A stretch of 64,000 bases of DNA from Zea mays (GCF_902167145.1 NC_050096.1:198912566-198976565), one strand, 5' to 3'. Positions 52,868 through 64,000 are shown, numbered from the stretch's first letter. Translations and numbers: made by a program. Notes: a model not told the origin generated them from the letters alone.

Positions 52868-54193
52868 TGATAGTCGCCTAGAGGGGGGGTGAATAGGGCG
52901 AAACTGAAATTCTCAAATATATTCACAACTACAAGTCGGGTTAGCGTTAGAAGTATAACCGAGTCCGCGAGAGAGAGGGTGAAAAAAAAATCGCTAACAA
53001 ATGAAGAGTGTGACACGCGGATTAGTTTTACCGAGGTTCGGTTCTTGCAAACCTACTCCCCGTTGAGGAGGCCACAAAGGCCGGGTCTCTTTCAACCCTT
53101 CCCTCTCTCAAACGGTCCCTTGGACCGAGTGAGCTTCTCTTCTCAAATCAAAGCCGGGAACAAAACTTCCCCGCAAGGGCCACCACACAATTGGTGCCTC
53201 TTGCCTTGATTACAATGGAGTTTTGATCACAAGAACATGTGAGAAAGAAAAGAAGCAATCCAAGCGCAAGAGCTCAAAAGAACACGGCAAATCTCTCTCG
53301 CTAATCACTAAAGCCTTGTGTGGAATTTGGAGAGGATTTGATCTCTTTGGTGTGTCTAGAATTGAATGCCTAGCTCTTGTAAGTGGTTGAGAAGTGGAAA
53401 ACTTGGATGCCATGAATGTGGGGGTGGTTGGGGTATTTATAGCCCCAACCACCAAACTTGACCGTTGGTGGAGGCTGTCTGTTCGATGGCGCACCGGACA
53501 GTCCGGTGCACACCGGACATGTCCGGTGCCCCAGCCACGTCACCAGTGCCGTTGGATTCTGACCGTTGGAGCTTCTGACTTCTGGGCCCGCCTGGATGTC
53601 CGGTGCACACCGGACAACTCCTGTTCATTGTCCGGTGCGCCAGTATAGGCGCGCCTGACCTCTGCGCGCGCATTAAATGCAGCGCAGGTAGCCGTTGGCA
53701 CCGAAATAGTCGTTGCTCCGCTGTTGCACCGGACAGTCCGGTGTACACCGGACAGTCCGGTGAATTATAGCGGAGCGGCTGAAGTGAATTCCCGAGGCTG
53801 GCGAGTTCCTGAGGCGACTCTCCCTTGGAGCACCGGACACCGTCCGGTGTACACCGGACAGTCCGGTGAATTATAGCGGATTCGCCTCTGGAAATTCCCG
53901 AAGGTGGCGAGTTTGAGTTGGAGTCCTCTGGTGCACCGGACACTGTCCGATGGTGCACCGGACACTGTCCGGTGTACACCGGACAGTCCGGTGCCCCCAG
54001 ACCAGAGGTGCCTTCGGTTGCCACTTTGCTCCTTTGTTGAATCCAAAACTTGATCTTTTTATTGGCTGAGTGTGAACCTTTTACACCTGTATAATCTATA
54101 CACTTGGGCAAACTAGTTAGTCCAATTATTTGTGTTGGGCAATTCAACCACCAAAATTAATTAGGGACTAGGTGTAAGCCTAATTCCCTTTCA
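52868..54193 (-). repeat. 5' LTR of nested Ji (1326 bp)
   Basis: Minus-strand TATA at 53434-53441. One extra CCGGAC repeat unit near 53935-53960 relative to the left LTR. Confidence 0.92.
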
Positions 54194-56162
54194 GATAGTC
54201 CCATGTTCATTAATGAGCAAATTCATAAAAATGCACAAGCTACTACTGTTCTTCTAGCTTCATTGTGCAGGGATGAATACCACAAAGTGAGCGGCTTGGA
54301 TAACGCCAAGCAAATTTGGGACACCCTCAAGATCTCTCATGAGGGGAATGACGTCACAATGCTCACCAAGATGGAGTTGGTGGAGGGCGAACTCGGGAGA
54401 TTTGCTATGATAAGGGGAGAAGAGCCAACCCAAACGTACAACCGGCTCAAGACCCTTGTCAACAAGATAAGAAGCTATGGAAGCACGCGGTGGACGGACC
54501 ACGACGTCGTCCGCCTAATGCTAAGGTCTTTTACTGTCCTTGATCCTCATCTTGTAAACAATATTCGTGAGAATCCTAGGTACACCAAGATGACGCCCGA
54601 GGAGATACTTGGAAAGTTCGTGAGCGAACGAATGATGATCAAGGAAGCAAAATACGTGGACGACACATTGAATGGTCCAATCAATGAGCCTCAACCTCTT
54701 GCTCTCAAGGCAACAAGAAGCAAGGAGACGCTACCTAGCAAGGTGGCACAAATTGAGGCGGCCGGACTTAATGATGAAGAGATGGCTCTCATTATCAAGA
54801 GATTCAAGACGGCGCTAAAAGGTCGCAAGGGGCAGCCAAGCAAGACCAAGACAAAGGGGAAGCGCTCATGCTTCAAATGTGGTAAGCTTGGTCATTTTAT
54901 TGCTAATTGTCCCGACAATGATAGTGATCAGGATCAAGGGAACAAGAGGGAGAAGAAGAAGAACTATAAGAAGGCAAAGGGCGAGGCGCATCTAGGCAAG
55001 GAGTGGGATTCGGATTGTTCCTCTTCCGACTCCGACAATGAAGGACTCGCCGCCACCGCCTTCAACAAGTCATCCCTCTTCCCCAACGAGCGTCACACAT
55101 GCCTTATGGCAAGGGAGAAGAAGGTATGTACTCGAAACTCTACTTATGCTTCTTCAAGTGAGGACGAATCTAGTGATGAGGATGAAATAGATTATTCATG
55201 TTTATTTAAGGGCCTAGATAGAACCAAAGTAGATAAAATTAATGAATTGATTGATGCCTTGAATGATAAGAATAGGCTTTTAGAAAAGCAAGAGGATTTG
55301 TTGTATGAAGAACATGACAAATTTGTAGAAGCACAAAAATCTCATGCCCTAGAAGTTAAAAGAAATGAAATGTTTTCTTGTGAATTATCTTCTTGCCATG
55401 AGACAATTTCTAACTTAAGGAGCATTAATGACGATTTGAATGCTAAGTTAGAAATAGCTAGTAAATCAACATCTTGTGTAGAAATTGTTGCAACTTGTAA
55501 TAGGTGTAAAGATTTTGACATTGATGCTTGTAGTAAACACCTAGTTTCAATTTCGAAATTTAATGATGAATTGGCTAGTCTTAATGCTCAACTTAAGACT
55601 AGTAAGAGCGAATTTGATAAGCTAAAATTTGCGAGGGATGCCTACACGATTGGTAGACACCCCTCAATTAAGGATGGACTTGGCTTCAAGAGGGAAGCCA
55701 AGAACTTAACAAGCCATAAGGTTCCCATCCCCGCCAAGGAGAAAGGGAAGGCTCCTATGGCAAGTAGTACTAAAAAGAACCATGCTTTTATGTATCATAA
55801 TAGGAGACATGCTAGAAATAACTATAGAAGTTATGATTCACATGCTTATGATTCACATGCTATGTTTGCTTCTAGTTCTTCTTATATGCATGATAGAGAT
55901 ATGTCTAGGAGTTATGTTCATCATGTGCCTAGAAAGAATATTGTTCATGTTTCTAGGAAAGTTATGGATGGTCCTTCTACAATATATCATGCTTCAAATG
56001 CTTCCTTTGCCATTTGTAGAAAGGATAGGAAGATAGTTGCTAGGAAATTAGGGGCAAAATGCAAGGGTGATAAAACTTGCATTTGGGTCCCTAAGAAAAT
56101 TGTGACTAACCTTGTAGGACCCAACAAGAGTTGGGTACCTAAGACCCAAGCCTAAATTTGCC

Positions 56163-56989
56163 TTGCAGGTTTATGCATCCGGGGGTTCAAGCTGGATTAT
56201 CGACAGCGGATGCACAAACCACATGACGGGGGAGAAGAAGATGTTTACCTCCTACGTCAAGAACAAGGATTCCCAAGATTCAATTATATTCGGTGATGGG
56301 AACCAAGGCAAGGTAAAAGGGTTAGGTAAAATTGCAATATCAAATGAGCACTCTATTTCTAATGTGTTTTTAGTTGAGTCTCTGGGATATAATTTACTAT
56401 CTGTTAGTCAACTATGCAATATGGGATATAATTGTCTATTCACAAATGTAGATGTGTCTGTCTTTAGAAGTAGTGATGGTTCACTAGCTTTTAAGGGTGT
56501 ATTAGACGGCAAACTTTACTTAGTTGATTTTGCAAAAGAAGAGGCCGGTCTAGATGCATGCTTAATTGCTAAGACTAGCATGGGCTGGCTATGGCATCGT
56601 CGCTTAGCACATGTGGGGATGAAGAACCTTCACAAGCTTCTCAAGGGAGAACACGTGATAGGTTTAACTAACGTGCAATTCGAAAAAGATAGACCTTGTG
56701 CAACTTATCAAGCAGGTAAACAAGTGGGAGGAGCACATCACAGCAAGAATGTAATGACCACATCAAGACCCCTGGAGATGCTACATATGGACCTCTTCGG
56801 ACCCGTCACCTATCTAAGCATAGGAGGAAGTAAGTATGGTTTAGTTATTGTCGATGACTTTTCCCGCTTCACTTGGGTGTTCTTTTTGCAGGATAAGTCT
56901 GAAACCCAAGGGACCCTCAAGCGCTTCCTAAGGAGAGCTCAAAATGAGTTTGAGCTCAAAGTGAAGAAGATAAGAAGCGACAACGGGTC
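56163..56989 (+). pseudogene. Opie-like pol, protease and partial integrase
   Basis: Protease [13 protein letters not shown], integrase zinc finger (HRRLAHVG...CATYQAGKQ, in which the usual CxxC is CATY, losing one Cys) and core up to KKIRSDNG, where the Huck-like LTR begins. It ends at the second catalytic Asp; RT and RNase H lie beyond the window. Confidence 0.88.
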
Positions 56990-58618
56990 TGTCGGCGTTT
57001 CGAGACAGGGGGGTCCCTAAGCCGACGAGTGAGTGTGCTGCGTGCCCCAGCCCAGATGGGTCGAGCGCGTGGGCGAGCGCGAAGGGGGGAGAGGCGAGGT
57101 GGCCGGAGTCGGGCGTGAGAGAGGTGGAAGTCCCGCGGCCTTCGTGTTCGTCCCGCGCCCAGGTCGGGTGCACTTGCAGTAGGGGGGTTACAAGCGTCCA
57201 CGCGGGTGAGGGAAGCGAGCGGCCCCAAGAGAGCGCCTGTCCCGTCCTCGGTCCCGCGCGGCCAACCTCCTTTAAGAAGGCCCTGGTCCTCCCTTTTATA
57301 GTCGTAAGGAGAGGATCCAGGTGTACAATGGGGGGTGTAGCAGAGTGCTACGTGTCTAGCGGAAAGAGAGCTAGCGCCCTAGGTACATGCCAATGTGGCA
57401 GCCGGAGAGGTCTTGGCACCTTGCTGGCGTGATGCCGTGGCTGTCGGAGGAGCGACGGAGCCTGACGGAGGGACAGCTGTTGGAGCGGTCGAGTCCTTGC
57501 TGACGTCGCCCTGCTTCCGTAAGAGAGCTGAGGGCCGCCGTCGTCACAGAGCTCGTGGAGCGCCATCATTGCCCATCCGGCGGAGCTGGCCGGATGGGAC
57601 GCCGGTCTTGTTCTCCGTGACCCGAGTCGATTCGGGGTAGGATGATGATGGCGCTTCCTGTTGACGTGGCAGGCCTGTGCCCTAGGCAGGGCGGCGTGGG
57701 GGCTCCTCCGAAGCCGAGGTCGAATCTGTCTTCCGTTGCCGAGGCCGAGCCCGAGCCCCTGGGTCGGGCGAGGCGGAGATCTTTTGGCCGAGGCCAGGGC
57801 GGAGTCCGAGCCCTGGGGTCGGGCGAGGCGGAGTTTCGTCGTCTTCCGGGTCTTAGCCCGAGTCCGAGCCCTGGGGTCGGGCGGAGCGGAGTTCGCCGTC
57901 TTCCGGGTCTTAGCCCGAGTCCGAGCCCTGGGGTCGGGCGGAGCGGAGTTCGCCGTCTTCCGGGTCTTAGCCCGAGTCCGAGCTCTGGGGTCGGGCGGAG
58001 CGGAGTTCGCCGTCTTCCGGGTCTTAGCCCGAGTCCGAGCCCTGGGGTCGGGCGGAGCGGAGTTCGCCGTCTTCCGGGTCTTAGCCCGAGTCCGAGCCCT
58101 GGGGTCGGGCGGAGCGGAGTTCGCTATGGCGCCTTTGGCAAGGCCTGACTGCCTGTCAGACTCACTCTGTCGAGTGGCACTGCAGTCGGAGTGGCGCAGG
58201 CGGCGCTGTCCTTCTGTCAGACTGGTCAGTGGAGCGGTGGAGTGACGGCGGTCACTTCGGCTCTGCCGGGGGGCGCGTGTCAGGATAAAGGTGTCAGGCC
58301 ACTTTTGCGTTAAATGCTCCTGCAACTTGGTCAGTCGGTGTGGCGATTTAGTCAGGGTTGCTTCTGAGCGAAGCCAAGGCCTCGGGCGAGCCGGAGGTGT
58401 GTCCGCCGTAAAAAGGGGGGGCCTCGGGCGAGACGGAAGTCTCTCGAGGCCGGCTGCCCTTGGCCGAGGCTAGGCTCGGGTGAAGCGTGATCGAGTCACT
58501 CGTGTGGACTGATTCCTGACTTAATCGTACCCATCAGGCCTTTGCAGCTTTATGCTGATGGGGGTTACCAGCTGAGAATTAGGCGTCTTGAGGGTACCCC
58601 TAATTATGGTCCCCGACA
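56990..58618 (-). repeat. 3' LTR of Huck-like element (1629 bp)
   Basis: GC-rich. The long ORFs on both strands (57348-58325) follow the 57-bp repeats and composition and are not credible genes. Confidence 0.85.
57841..58125. repeat. 57-bp tandem repeat in Huck-like LTR, five copies
   Basis: Exactly five units starting 57841, 57898, 57955, 58012 and 58069 (each starting GTCTTCCGGGTCTTAGCC), nearly identical. Because 57 is divisible by 3, all frames stay open, which creates a 19-residue repeat in spurious ORFs. Two diverged relatives precede it at about 57735-57840. Confidence 0.95.
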
Positions 58619-59918
58619 GTAGCCCCCGAGCCTCGAAGGGAGTGTTAGCACTCGCTTGGAGGCTTTCGTCGCACTTTTTTGCAAGGGGACCAGCCTTTCT
58701 CGGTTGCATTTCGTTCTGGTGGGTGCGCGCAAGCGCACCCGCCGGGTGTAGCCCCCGAGGCCTCGGAGGAGTGGTTACACTCCTTCGAGGTCTTAATGCC
58801 TTGCGTAATGCTTCGGCTGGTCTGGTTGTTCCCTCATGCGAACTGGCCGTAGCCCGGGTGCACGGTCGGGGCCCAAGCTCTCGGGCTGGTATGTTGACGC
58901 TGTCAACGGTTTGGCCGGAGCCGGGTTTGCGAGAGCAGCCCCCGAGCCTCCGCACAGGGCGAGAGGACGATCAGGGACAGACTCGACTTTTTACATACGC
59001 CCCTACGTCGCCTTTCCGCAAGGAGGAGGGGGGGAGTGCGCCATGTTACCCTCGATGGGCACCGAACATGGTGTCTCCGGTGAGCTGCAAGCGGGTAATC
59101 CGAGTGGACGTCCGTGCCCCGTTCGTTGGGGGTCGGCTAGGGGCCCAGAGGCACGCCCAAAAGTACCTGCGGGTGATTTGCCGGACCCGGTCCCCTGGCG
59201 ACGGGGTCCGAGGGCTCGATGCCTCCCTCCGATGGGATTCCGTTACAAGATCGTTCCCGCTGGTCTCGGAAATGTCCTAGGGTACCTCGGGAGCGCAGCC
59301 CGAGCCTCGGTTATGTATCGAACGTACCCCTGGTCATCCCTCGCTCGGTGTCTGAGGCGACTGTGAACCCTTCGGGGGCCAGCCTTCGAACCCCTGATCA
59401 GTAGTGGGCGCGGAGCCCGAGTAGCCTGAGGCGGCCATGGAACCCTTCGGGGGGCTGGCCTTCGAACCCCTGACCAGTAGTGGGTGTCGGGCCCACGCGA
59501 TCTGAGGGGACTGTTGAACCCTTCGGAGGGCCAGTCTTCGAACCCCTGATCAGTAGAGGGGGGGGGGCTCGGAGCCCGGTTCCTTCGCGGAGAAGGATCC
59601 TTTTCGGGGTATCCCCCTTTCCCGGTCCCTGTTGCAAGAGATAGAGAAAGAGGAAAAAGGAAAAGGGTACGAAATCTAATGACGTGGCGTACCTCTTTTT
59701 GACGCGGTTATTACGGCGAAGGCGAAGCGTCGTCCGCTTCTCCTGCCAGAGGCGCCGCCTGTCCCGCCGTGGAGTTAATGCGACGGGGCGAGTGGTTGGC
59801 GGGGCGGCCGTTACGCGTGCGCGAGCCGTTCGAGGAACGGCTGTTCCGCTTCGCGCTTTTTGAATCCCGCGTCCGGTCCGGGCGGTGTGCTGGAAACGGT
59901 TTCGCCCTGGCCTTCATA
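58619..59918 (-). other. Internal 3' noncoding region of Huck-like element
   Basis: No gene. Contains two PPT-hairpin modules (58621-58663 and 58721-58791) and three related segments of CCTTCG..GGCC.GCCTTCGAACCCCTGA type at about 59369, 59431 and 59518, spaced roughly 60-90 bp. Confidence 0.7.
58621..58791. repeat. PPT-plus-hairpin modules of Huck-like element
   Basis: Module 1: AGCCCCCGAG next to the LTR, then an imperfect hairpin 58630-58663. Module 2: palindrome GGGTGCGC-GCAA-GCGCACCC (58721-58740), then GGGTGTAGCCCCCGA (58744-58758), then a hairpin (58760-58791, loop GTTA). Same order as in Grande at 24482-24753. Confidence 0.75.
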
Positions 59919-60768
59919 TGTAACACCCCAGGTGTTGCCATGGCTGGAGCACACCTTGGCACTCAAGACTATGATCACATGTGGAAGAACTTAAGGAGCA
60001 AAAGTATAAGGGGCTTTGGAAACTAAGTTTTTACCAAGAGTTGGGAATGACCAAAGGCATTACCCTAATTGTGTGCAACTATCACCTTGGGAGAAGGGGA
60101 AAGAACCCTAGGCCTCTCTTAAACCCTATCTCCCAAAACCATGGATAAGGGGGGAAAGAGAGTGAGCAAATGTGCAAAGCATGGGTAATCTTTACCCAAA
60201 CCCTAAGCAACATTATAACCATCAATTAGGGGGGGGGAAATATTACAAAAAGGCCCCTAGGGAAACCCCATTTCAAATCTCCAAGTGGAGAGAGAGCTAG
60301 AGCTCTCTAATTCCCTCTAAGTCCCTTTTTAGCCCTAAATCAAAGATCAACCGTGTTCACCTTAAAAATGGCGCCAAAACCACTTGGGTTCTATACCAAA
60401 AATGTGCAATACCACTTAGGGCACCCACTGGAAAAAGTTGAGCTCGAGACGCGGACGTTTGACATGCCATGGCATGGCTTTTGTCGTGTTATGCTCAGTG
60501 TGACACACCTGTTTTGGCACCCGAAGATCTCCCTCCCTAGGCCGTATCTGCCCCGGCGTCTCACAGTTGAGTGACAGCCCTAGGTGCCAGGAAGAGGTCT
60601 GCACCGGACTTTTGCAAAGATTCGCACGTTTGCGACCTCTGGCGACATTTGAACACTGGAAGAAACAAACTGCCACGTGTTCGACGCCGTCTGCCGCGCC
60701 AGAGCACGCCCGCGCGCGCGCCCGCGCCGCGCCCAAGCCAAGCCAGTGCCCTGGTCCGCGTCCGCGAC

Positions 60769-60775
60769 TATAAAA
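60769..60775 (+). promoter_or_regulatory. TATA box within Tekay/Del-like LTR
   Basis: TATAAAA in CGACTATAAAACGCCC, followed by about 500 bp of GC-rich leader and a good donor (CTG|GTAAGC, 61299) that opens an AT-rich, intron-like 1.4 kb stretch. Confidence 0.6.
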
Positions 60776-61309
60776 CGCCCAGGAGCCTTGGCCGTACCCC
60801 TCCGCACGCGCTCAAGCCTCACCGGAGCTCAGTTCGCCGCCGTTTGCCCATACGCGACGTGCCCGCGGCCACCCGAGCCCCTGCCACCGTAGACCGGCCA
60901 GCCCAGCCATTCCCAACCCCGTCCAGCCCTCGGAGAAGACTGTGCACGTCTCCGTGAAGCTCCCCGAGCGAGGAATCGGGCTCTGCTTCACCGGAGAGGC
61001 CGGCCCAAGGTCACCGGACTTCAACCGACCGCCGGCAACCGTGGACCGAGGTACACCGTGCACCTCTCTTCGATTCCTTGCACGGTTAGACTCCTTAGAC
61101 CTCCACGAAGCTCCCTGTGCCCTTGGATTGAACTATGCCGCCGTGGATAGGCCGGAGCACACGCCGCCGACGAGCTCGCCCGCCTGCTCACGTGGACCGG
61201 GCGATTCCGGCCATCCCTGACGACGAGCCGTACCTCGGCGTGATCGCCAGACCCTCCCCGAGCCAACCCTACCCTTCGCCGGACCTCCCTCGCCGCTGGT
61301 AAGCCGCGC

Positions 61310-62735
61310 CACCCTTTTCTTTCCCGCGGCTACTGTTTCAGTTGAGGGAGGGACTGCGGGTGAGAGGGAGAGAAACCCAGGGGGTTAAGTGAAAGGTCAG
61401 AGACTCAAGTGAATAGTGCCTTAAGGGTAGATCTGCGAGGTTTGAATTATTTTAAACCCAGGGGCCTCGGCGCAAACTGCTTTTCCAGGAAAACTTAATT
61501 AAAACCTAATTTAAATTCGAACAGAAACTTTAAAAACCCATAACTTCTGTTTGGTTTATCCAATTTTGGTCAAATCAATTTTGCCAGACTCTAAATCATG
61601 TAACCTATTTAGGAAAAATATAAAACCCCTTGGTGCTGTGGAAAACTTAAAAGTTCTGATTTAATGTTAACTTTGGCCAAAAGCTAAATAATAGTAAGAA
61701 AAATAGTCAGGCTAATTGACTAAGGTTAGGAAAATTTGGAGAAGTTTATATTCACCTACTAACCTGTTTAAAAATGTTAAACCCCTCTGTCCATTACATT
61801 AAGTTAGTTTTAACCCCTTATTCCAAATATGCTTAAAGTTTAAGAAAAATAGGAAAAGTGACACAAATATTGAACCAGAGGGCACCCCTATTTTTGTTAA
61901 GATACTTAGTTAATGTAGTTCACTAGAAAAATATATCATACCCTGTTTTAGTGTAAAATAATTAAGATCTCTTTTAAATTAATAAAACAAGGATAACTTA
62001 GAAAAACTCCACAAAAATAACCCCAAGGTGAAAACACCCCCACCCTTGGGATAACTATTGTTTTATTAGAAAGAACTTAGGAAAAATATGAAATCTGCTG
62101 TTTGACATTTTTCAAATAGTAATGTAGTAGAAAAAACCTTTTTGACATGAAACTTAAGAAAAGCATAACTAAATAACCACCCCTTAGTTTTCTGTGATTT
62201 TTAGCCCAGAGGCCTATTATTACCATAGGATGCCAACAAAAATAACCTTTAGGGCAGAGCCTACCCCTAACTAGGAGGTGTAGTGTAAAGTGCCCCTTTT
62301 TGCCTAACTTTTGTTATTTTTGTTCAAGGCCTAACTTTTATACCTTAAGCCTCAAATTCTTAAAACAAGCTAAAATGGCCAGTGACAACCCACTGTAATT
62401 TTTTTACAGAATTTTTGGAAATTATTAAAATCCTGTTGTAGTTCAAACCTACCCTAGACAACCTAAATGGAAATTAAGGGAAGAGAAATAAAAGATATGA
62501 ATAAAGGTTGTCCCTAAAAACTTTATTTGCTGTCCACAAAAATATATCAAAGCAATACCAAACCAATATGTTGTCCTAAAGGAAAACCTAAGTCCAAAGA
62601 GTAATAAGTCTATCTATGTACCACTAGAAGCCCCGCATAACTAAGAAAACCCTAAGTTACTTCTAGACTTAGTTTCTTTTGCATAATGTTATTAAATCAT
62701 GCATAATCATGACATACATGTTCATTGCATTTCGA
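61310..62735 (+). other. AT-rich intron-like stretch in the LTR
   Basis: No ORF of note, many AAAATT/TTTAAA words. Lies between a GC-rich leader with a consensus donor and a short Pro/Glu-rich coding-like segment at 62750-62881. Confidence 0.45.
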
Positions 62736-64000
62736 TAGACTGTAATCTTGCTGACGGAGAGTACATCCTCGTGCCGGAGCAAGGAGCTGCTCAGGAGGTA
62801 GCCCCAGATCCAGCACCAGAGCCAGCACCAGAGGACCTGCCTGCCACTGCTTTGGAAGGCAAGCCCCGGTTTTATGCATAACCTGTTATTTATGCTATTT
62901 TACTTCACTTAATGATTGTAGGATTGATTGTGCACTTAGGTGTAGGAATTGTTTGAAACCCTAGTTGCATGATCTCAGGAATCCTTTGAAATGAATACTA
63001 GTATGACAGGTCGAGTAGTTGCTCTAATTAAATAGGATCTCGGTAGAAGACGAGTGATTTTTCTAGCACTCGCGCGAGATCAGGAAATTGATTGTACCCA
63101 CTTTCACACTATCATGATACTAGTTGGTGGACAACAATCCATGGGAATTGGTTGTTTACGAGATGGAAAATGGAATAAGGATTAACGTGCGGATACCTGT
63201 GTCAAGCGTTTGAACGTACTAAACACATACCGAGAAATATGGTAAATCGGTAAGCCTAGTACCTGATTGAACCTGGCAGTAGACTTTGCCCCTCACGCGA
63301 CCTGAGACGAGGTCTCCCATTCCGGTTATGGTGGGTACAAGTGCGGTCACTGCACGACGGCCAGTCGGGGTCAGTGAGGCATTGTACGCCAAGGCGGTGA
63401 GCCCTGTTCTGCTGACGGGGAATCGATGGGGACGGTTGATGTGTGAGGGGACGGAGTGCCCCTACATGTCGTGTGTTTAGGTTTACCTTGCAAGGATAAA
63501 AACTCGATTCGAATCGTCTGCTTCTCGCAGCTAATGAGACTGCTTGATCCATTGTACTGCATTGAGTAATAAGTGGAAGTATGATGAGTTGAGATAAGAT
63601 GTTGATTGTTAATACTGCTTGCTACCATGTATGAGTAGATAGTTCACTTTTAGCCTTAAGAGAGTCACACTTAACTTTGACTAAGTTAAAATCTTGATTT
63701 AGAAACTCAGCTAGTGCTTTTGGCAACCAAACCCCACAGCCAAACAGCTGCATGTCTAGAGGTAGAGGGGTATAGACTCCTCACACCGGGTAAGTCTAGC
63801 TGAGTATTAGTATACTCAGCCTTGCTTGTGGCATAATTTTTACAGGTTCTCTGGAGGAGATGGTTGCTGGGATAACTTGGCCGACCACCCTGCCACCGGG
63901 TTGGACTGTCGAGTGGGACCCTGCCTCGGCTGAGGAGGAGCATGAGGAGTGATGGGACAGGCTTCCCCATCTCTCTATTTTATTTACCGTTAGTTTTATT

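Larger units (their letters stand above)
44730..54193 (-). mobile_element. Complete Ji (PREM-2-type) copia element nested in Opie gag
   Basis: A 9464-bp element, LTRs 44730-46044 and 52868-54193, ends TGATAGTCGCC...CCCTTTCA, target duplication GATAG (44725-44729, 54194-54198). Minus-strand primer site TGGTATCAAAGC (52854-52865); polypurine complement at 46045-46058. LTRs differ by roughly a dozen or more substitutions plus indels, so it is older than the Grande and the intronic copia. Opie gag resumes in frame on the far side. Confidence 0.95.
44305..56155 (+). pseudogene. Opie-like gag, interrupted by nested Ji
   Basis: Segments 44305-44729 and 54199-56155 join in frame across the GATAG target site, about 793 aa. 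Lys/Ser-rich start (MDPKGKGMVV), capsid motif PHFDGEDYGFWSHKMRSHL near residue 100, UBN2-type region (TYNRLKTLVNKIRSYGS), CCHC knuckle CFKCGKLGHFIANC, then long coiled-coil segments (DKINELIDALNDKNRLLEKQ) and a WVPK-type tail. Apart from the 9.5-kb insertion no break is seen. Pol begins 7 bases after the stop, in the +1 frame. Confidence 0.88.
43010..56989 (+). mobile_element. Opie-like copia element, split and truncated by later insertions
   Basis: Begins TGAAAGGGAAATGTGCCC, the Opie LTR start as I know it, inside the Ji LTR (candidate duplication GAGGC, 43005-43009). LTR 43010-44255, primer site TGGTATCAGAGTC (44258-44270), gag 44305-44729 plus 54199-56155, pol from 56163 to the Huck-like insertion at 56990. 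A complete Ji occupies 44730-54193. The rest of pol and the 3' LTR lie right of the window. Confidence 0.9.
56990..59918 (-). mobile_element. Huck-like Gypsy element (3' LTR and 3' region only)
   Basis: Inserted in Opie integrase (candidate duplication GGGTC, 56985-56989). LTR 56990-58618, TG...CA ends; minus strand starts TGTCGGGGACCATAATTAGG. To its right, the complement of a polypurine tract (AGCCCCCGAG, 58621-58630) shows the element is on the - strand. The internal 3' noncoding region is cut at 59918 by another LTR. The name is by recollection of the LTR start. Confidence 0.8.
59919..64000 (+). mobile_element. Long LTR of a Tekay/Del-like Gypsy element (partial)
   Basis: Starts TGTAACACCCCAGG after candidate duplication TCATA (59914-59918), in Huck-like sequence. 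No coding domain up to the window end. TATA at 60769 on the + strand and a tail rich in CTGAGTATTAGTATACTCAG-type sequence (63798-63818) resemble the very long LTRs of maize chromovirus-type elements. The LTR end is not reached, so orientation rests on the TATA box and class is tentative. Confidence 0.6.

Noticed and set aside
57348..58325. 325-aa and other ORFs across the Huck-like LTR
   Set aside because: Produced by 57-bp repeats (a multiple of 3) that keep all frames open.
63256..63628. Short ORFs near the right edge
   Set aside because: Lie in noncoding LTR sequence with no recognisable protein family.

Overview
This is a plant nuclear window that fits maize (Zea mays) or a close Zea relative. 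Two ordinary intron-containing genes lie on the left, and about 45 kb of nested LTR retrotransposons lie on the right. The retrotransposons look like the maize Ji, Opie, Grande and Huck families. Those names come from recalled LTR ends, sizes and protein signatures, not from a database search.

Layout. 1-8361: the 3' part of an NFD4/nodulin-like major-facilitator gene on the + strand. Its first exon lies left of the window. Its intron holds a complete 5.5-kb copia element with identical LTRs and a SINE-like insert. 8734-12184: small insertions, namely a hAT-type non-autonomous element, a 5'-truncated LINE on the - strand, and a local tandem duplication broken by a MITE. 12720-15103: a complete three-exon class III peroxidase gene on the - strand, with two MITEs just upstream of its TATA box. 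16012-20152: decayed repeats, including a LINE on the + strand that is itself split by a Tourist-type MITE.

20153-64000 is a nest. A Ji element (-) sits in the LINE. A 14.2-kb Grande (Gypsy, Tat lineage, -) with TSD GGTTC sits in the pol of that Ji. The Ji then joins, through a scrambled 84-bp junction, a second Ji fragment in opposite orientation (+). An Opie (+) sits in the LTR of that second Ji. A complete 9.5-kb Ji (-) with TSD GATAG sits in the Opie gag. A Huck-like Gypsy element (-) sits in the Opie integrase, and a Tekay/Del-like LTR beginning TGTAACACC sits in the Huck-like element. The right-hand partners of the last insertions lie beyond the window.

Most interesting: (i) Grande carries two antisense transcription-unit-like regions, an acidic/Gly-rich ORF with its own TATA box and a four-exon gene predicted to encode about 1008 aa (PF04195-like N-terminus, coiled-coil C-terminus). 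(ii) Next to its 3' LTR, Grande has three copies of a polypurine-tract-plus-hairpin module whose stems covary, and the Huck-like element carries the same architecture with an exact 15-base shared core. (iii) The head-to-head Ji junction is a patchwork of inverted and direct micro-duplications. Most of the elements cannot make full polyproteins because of single nonsense codons.
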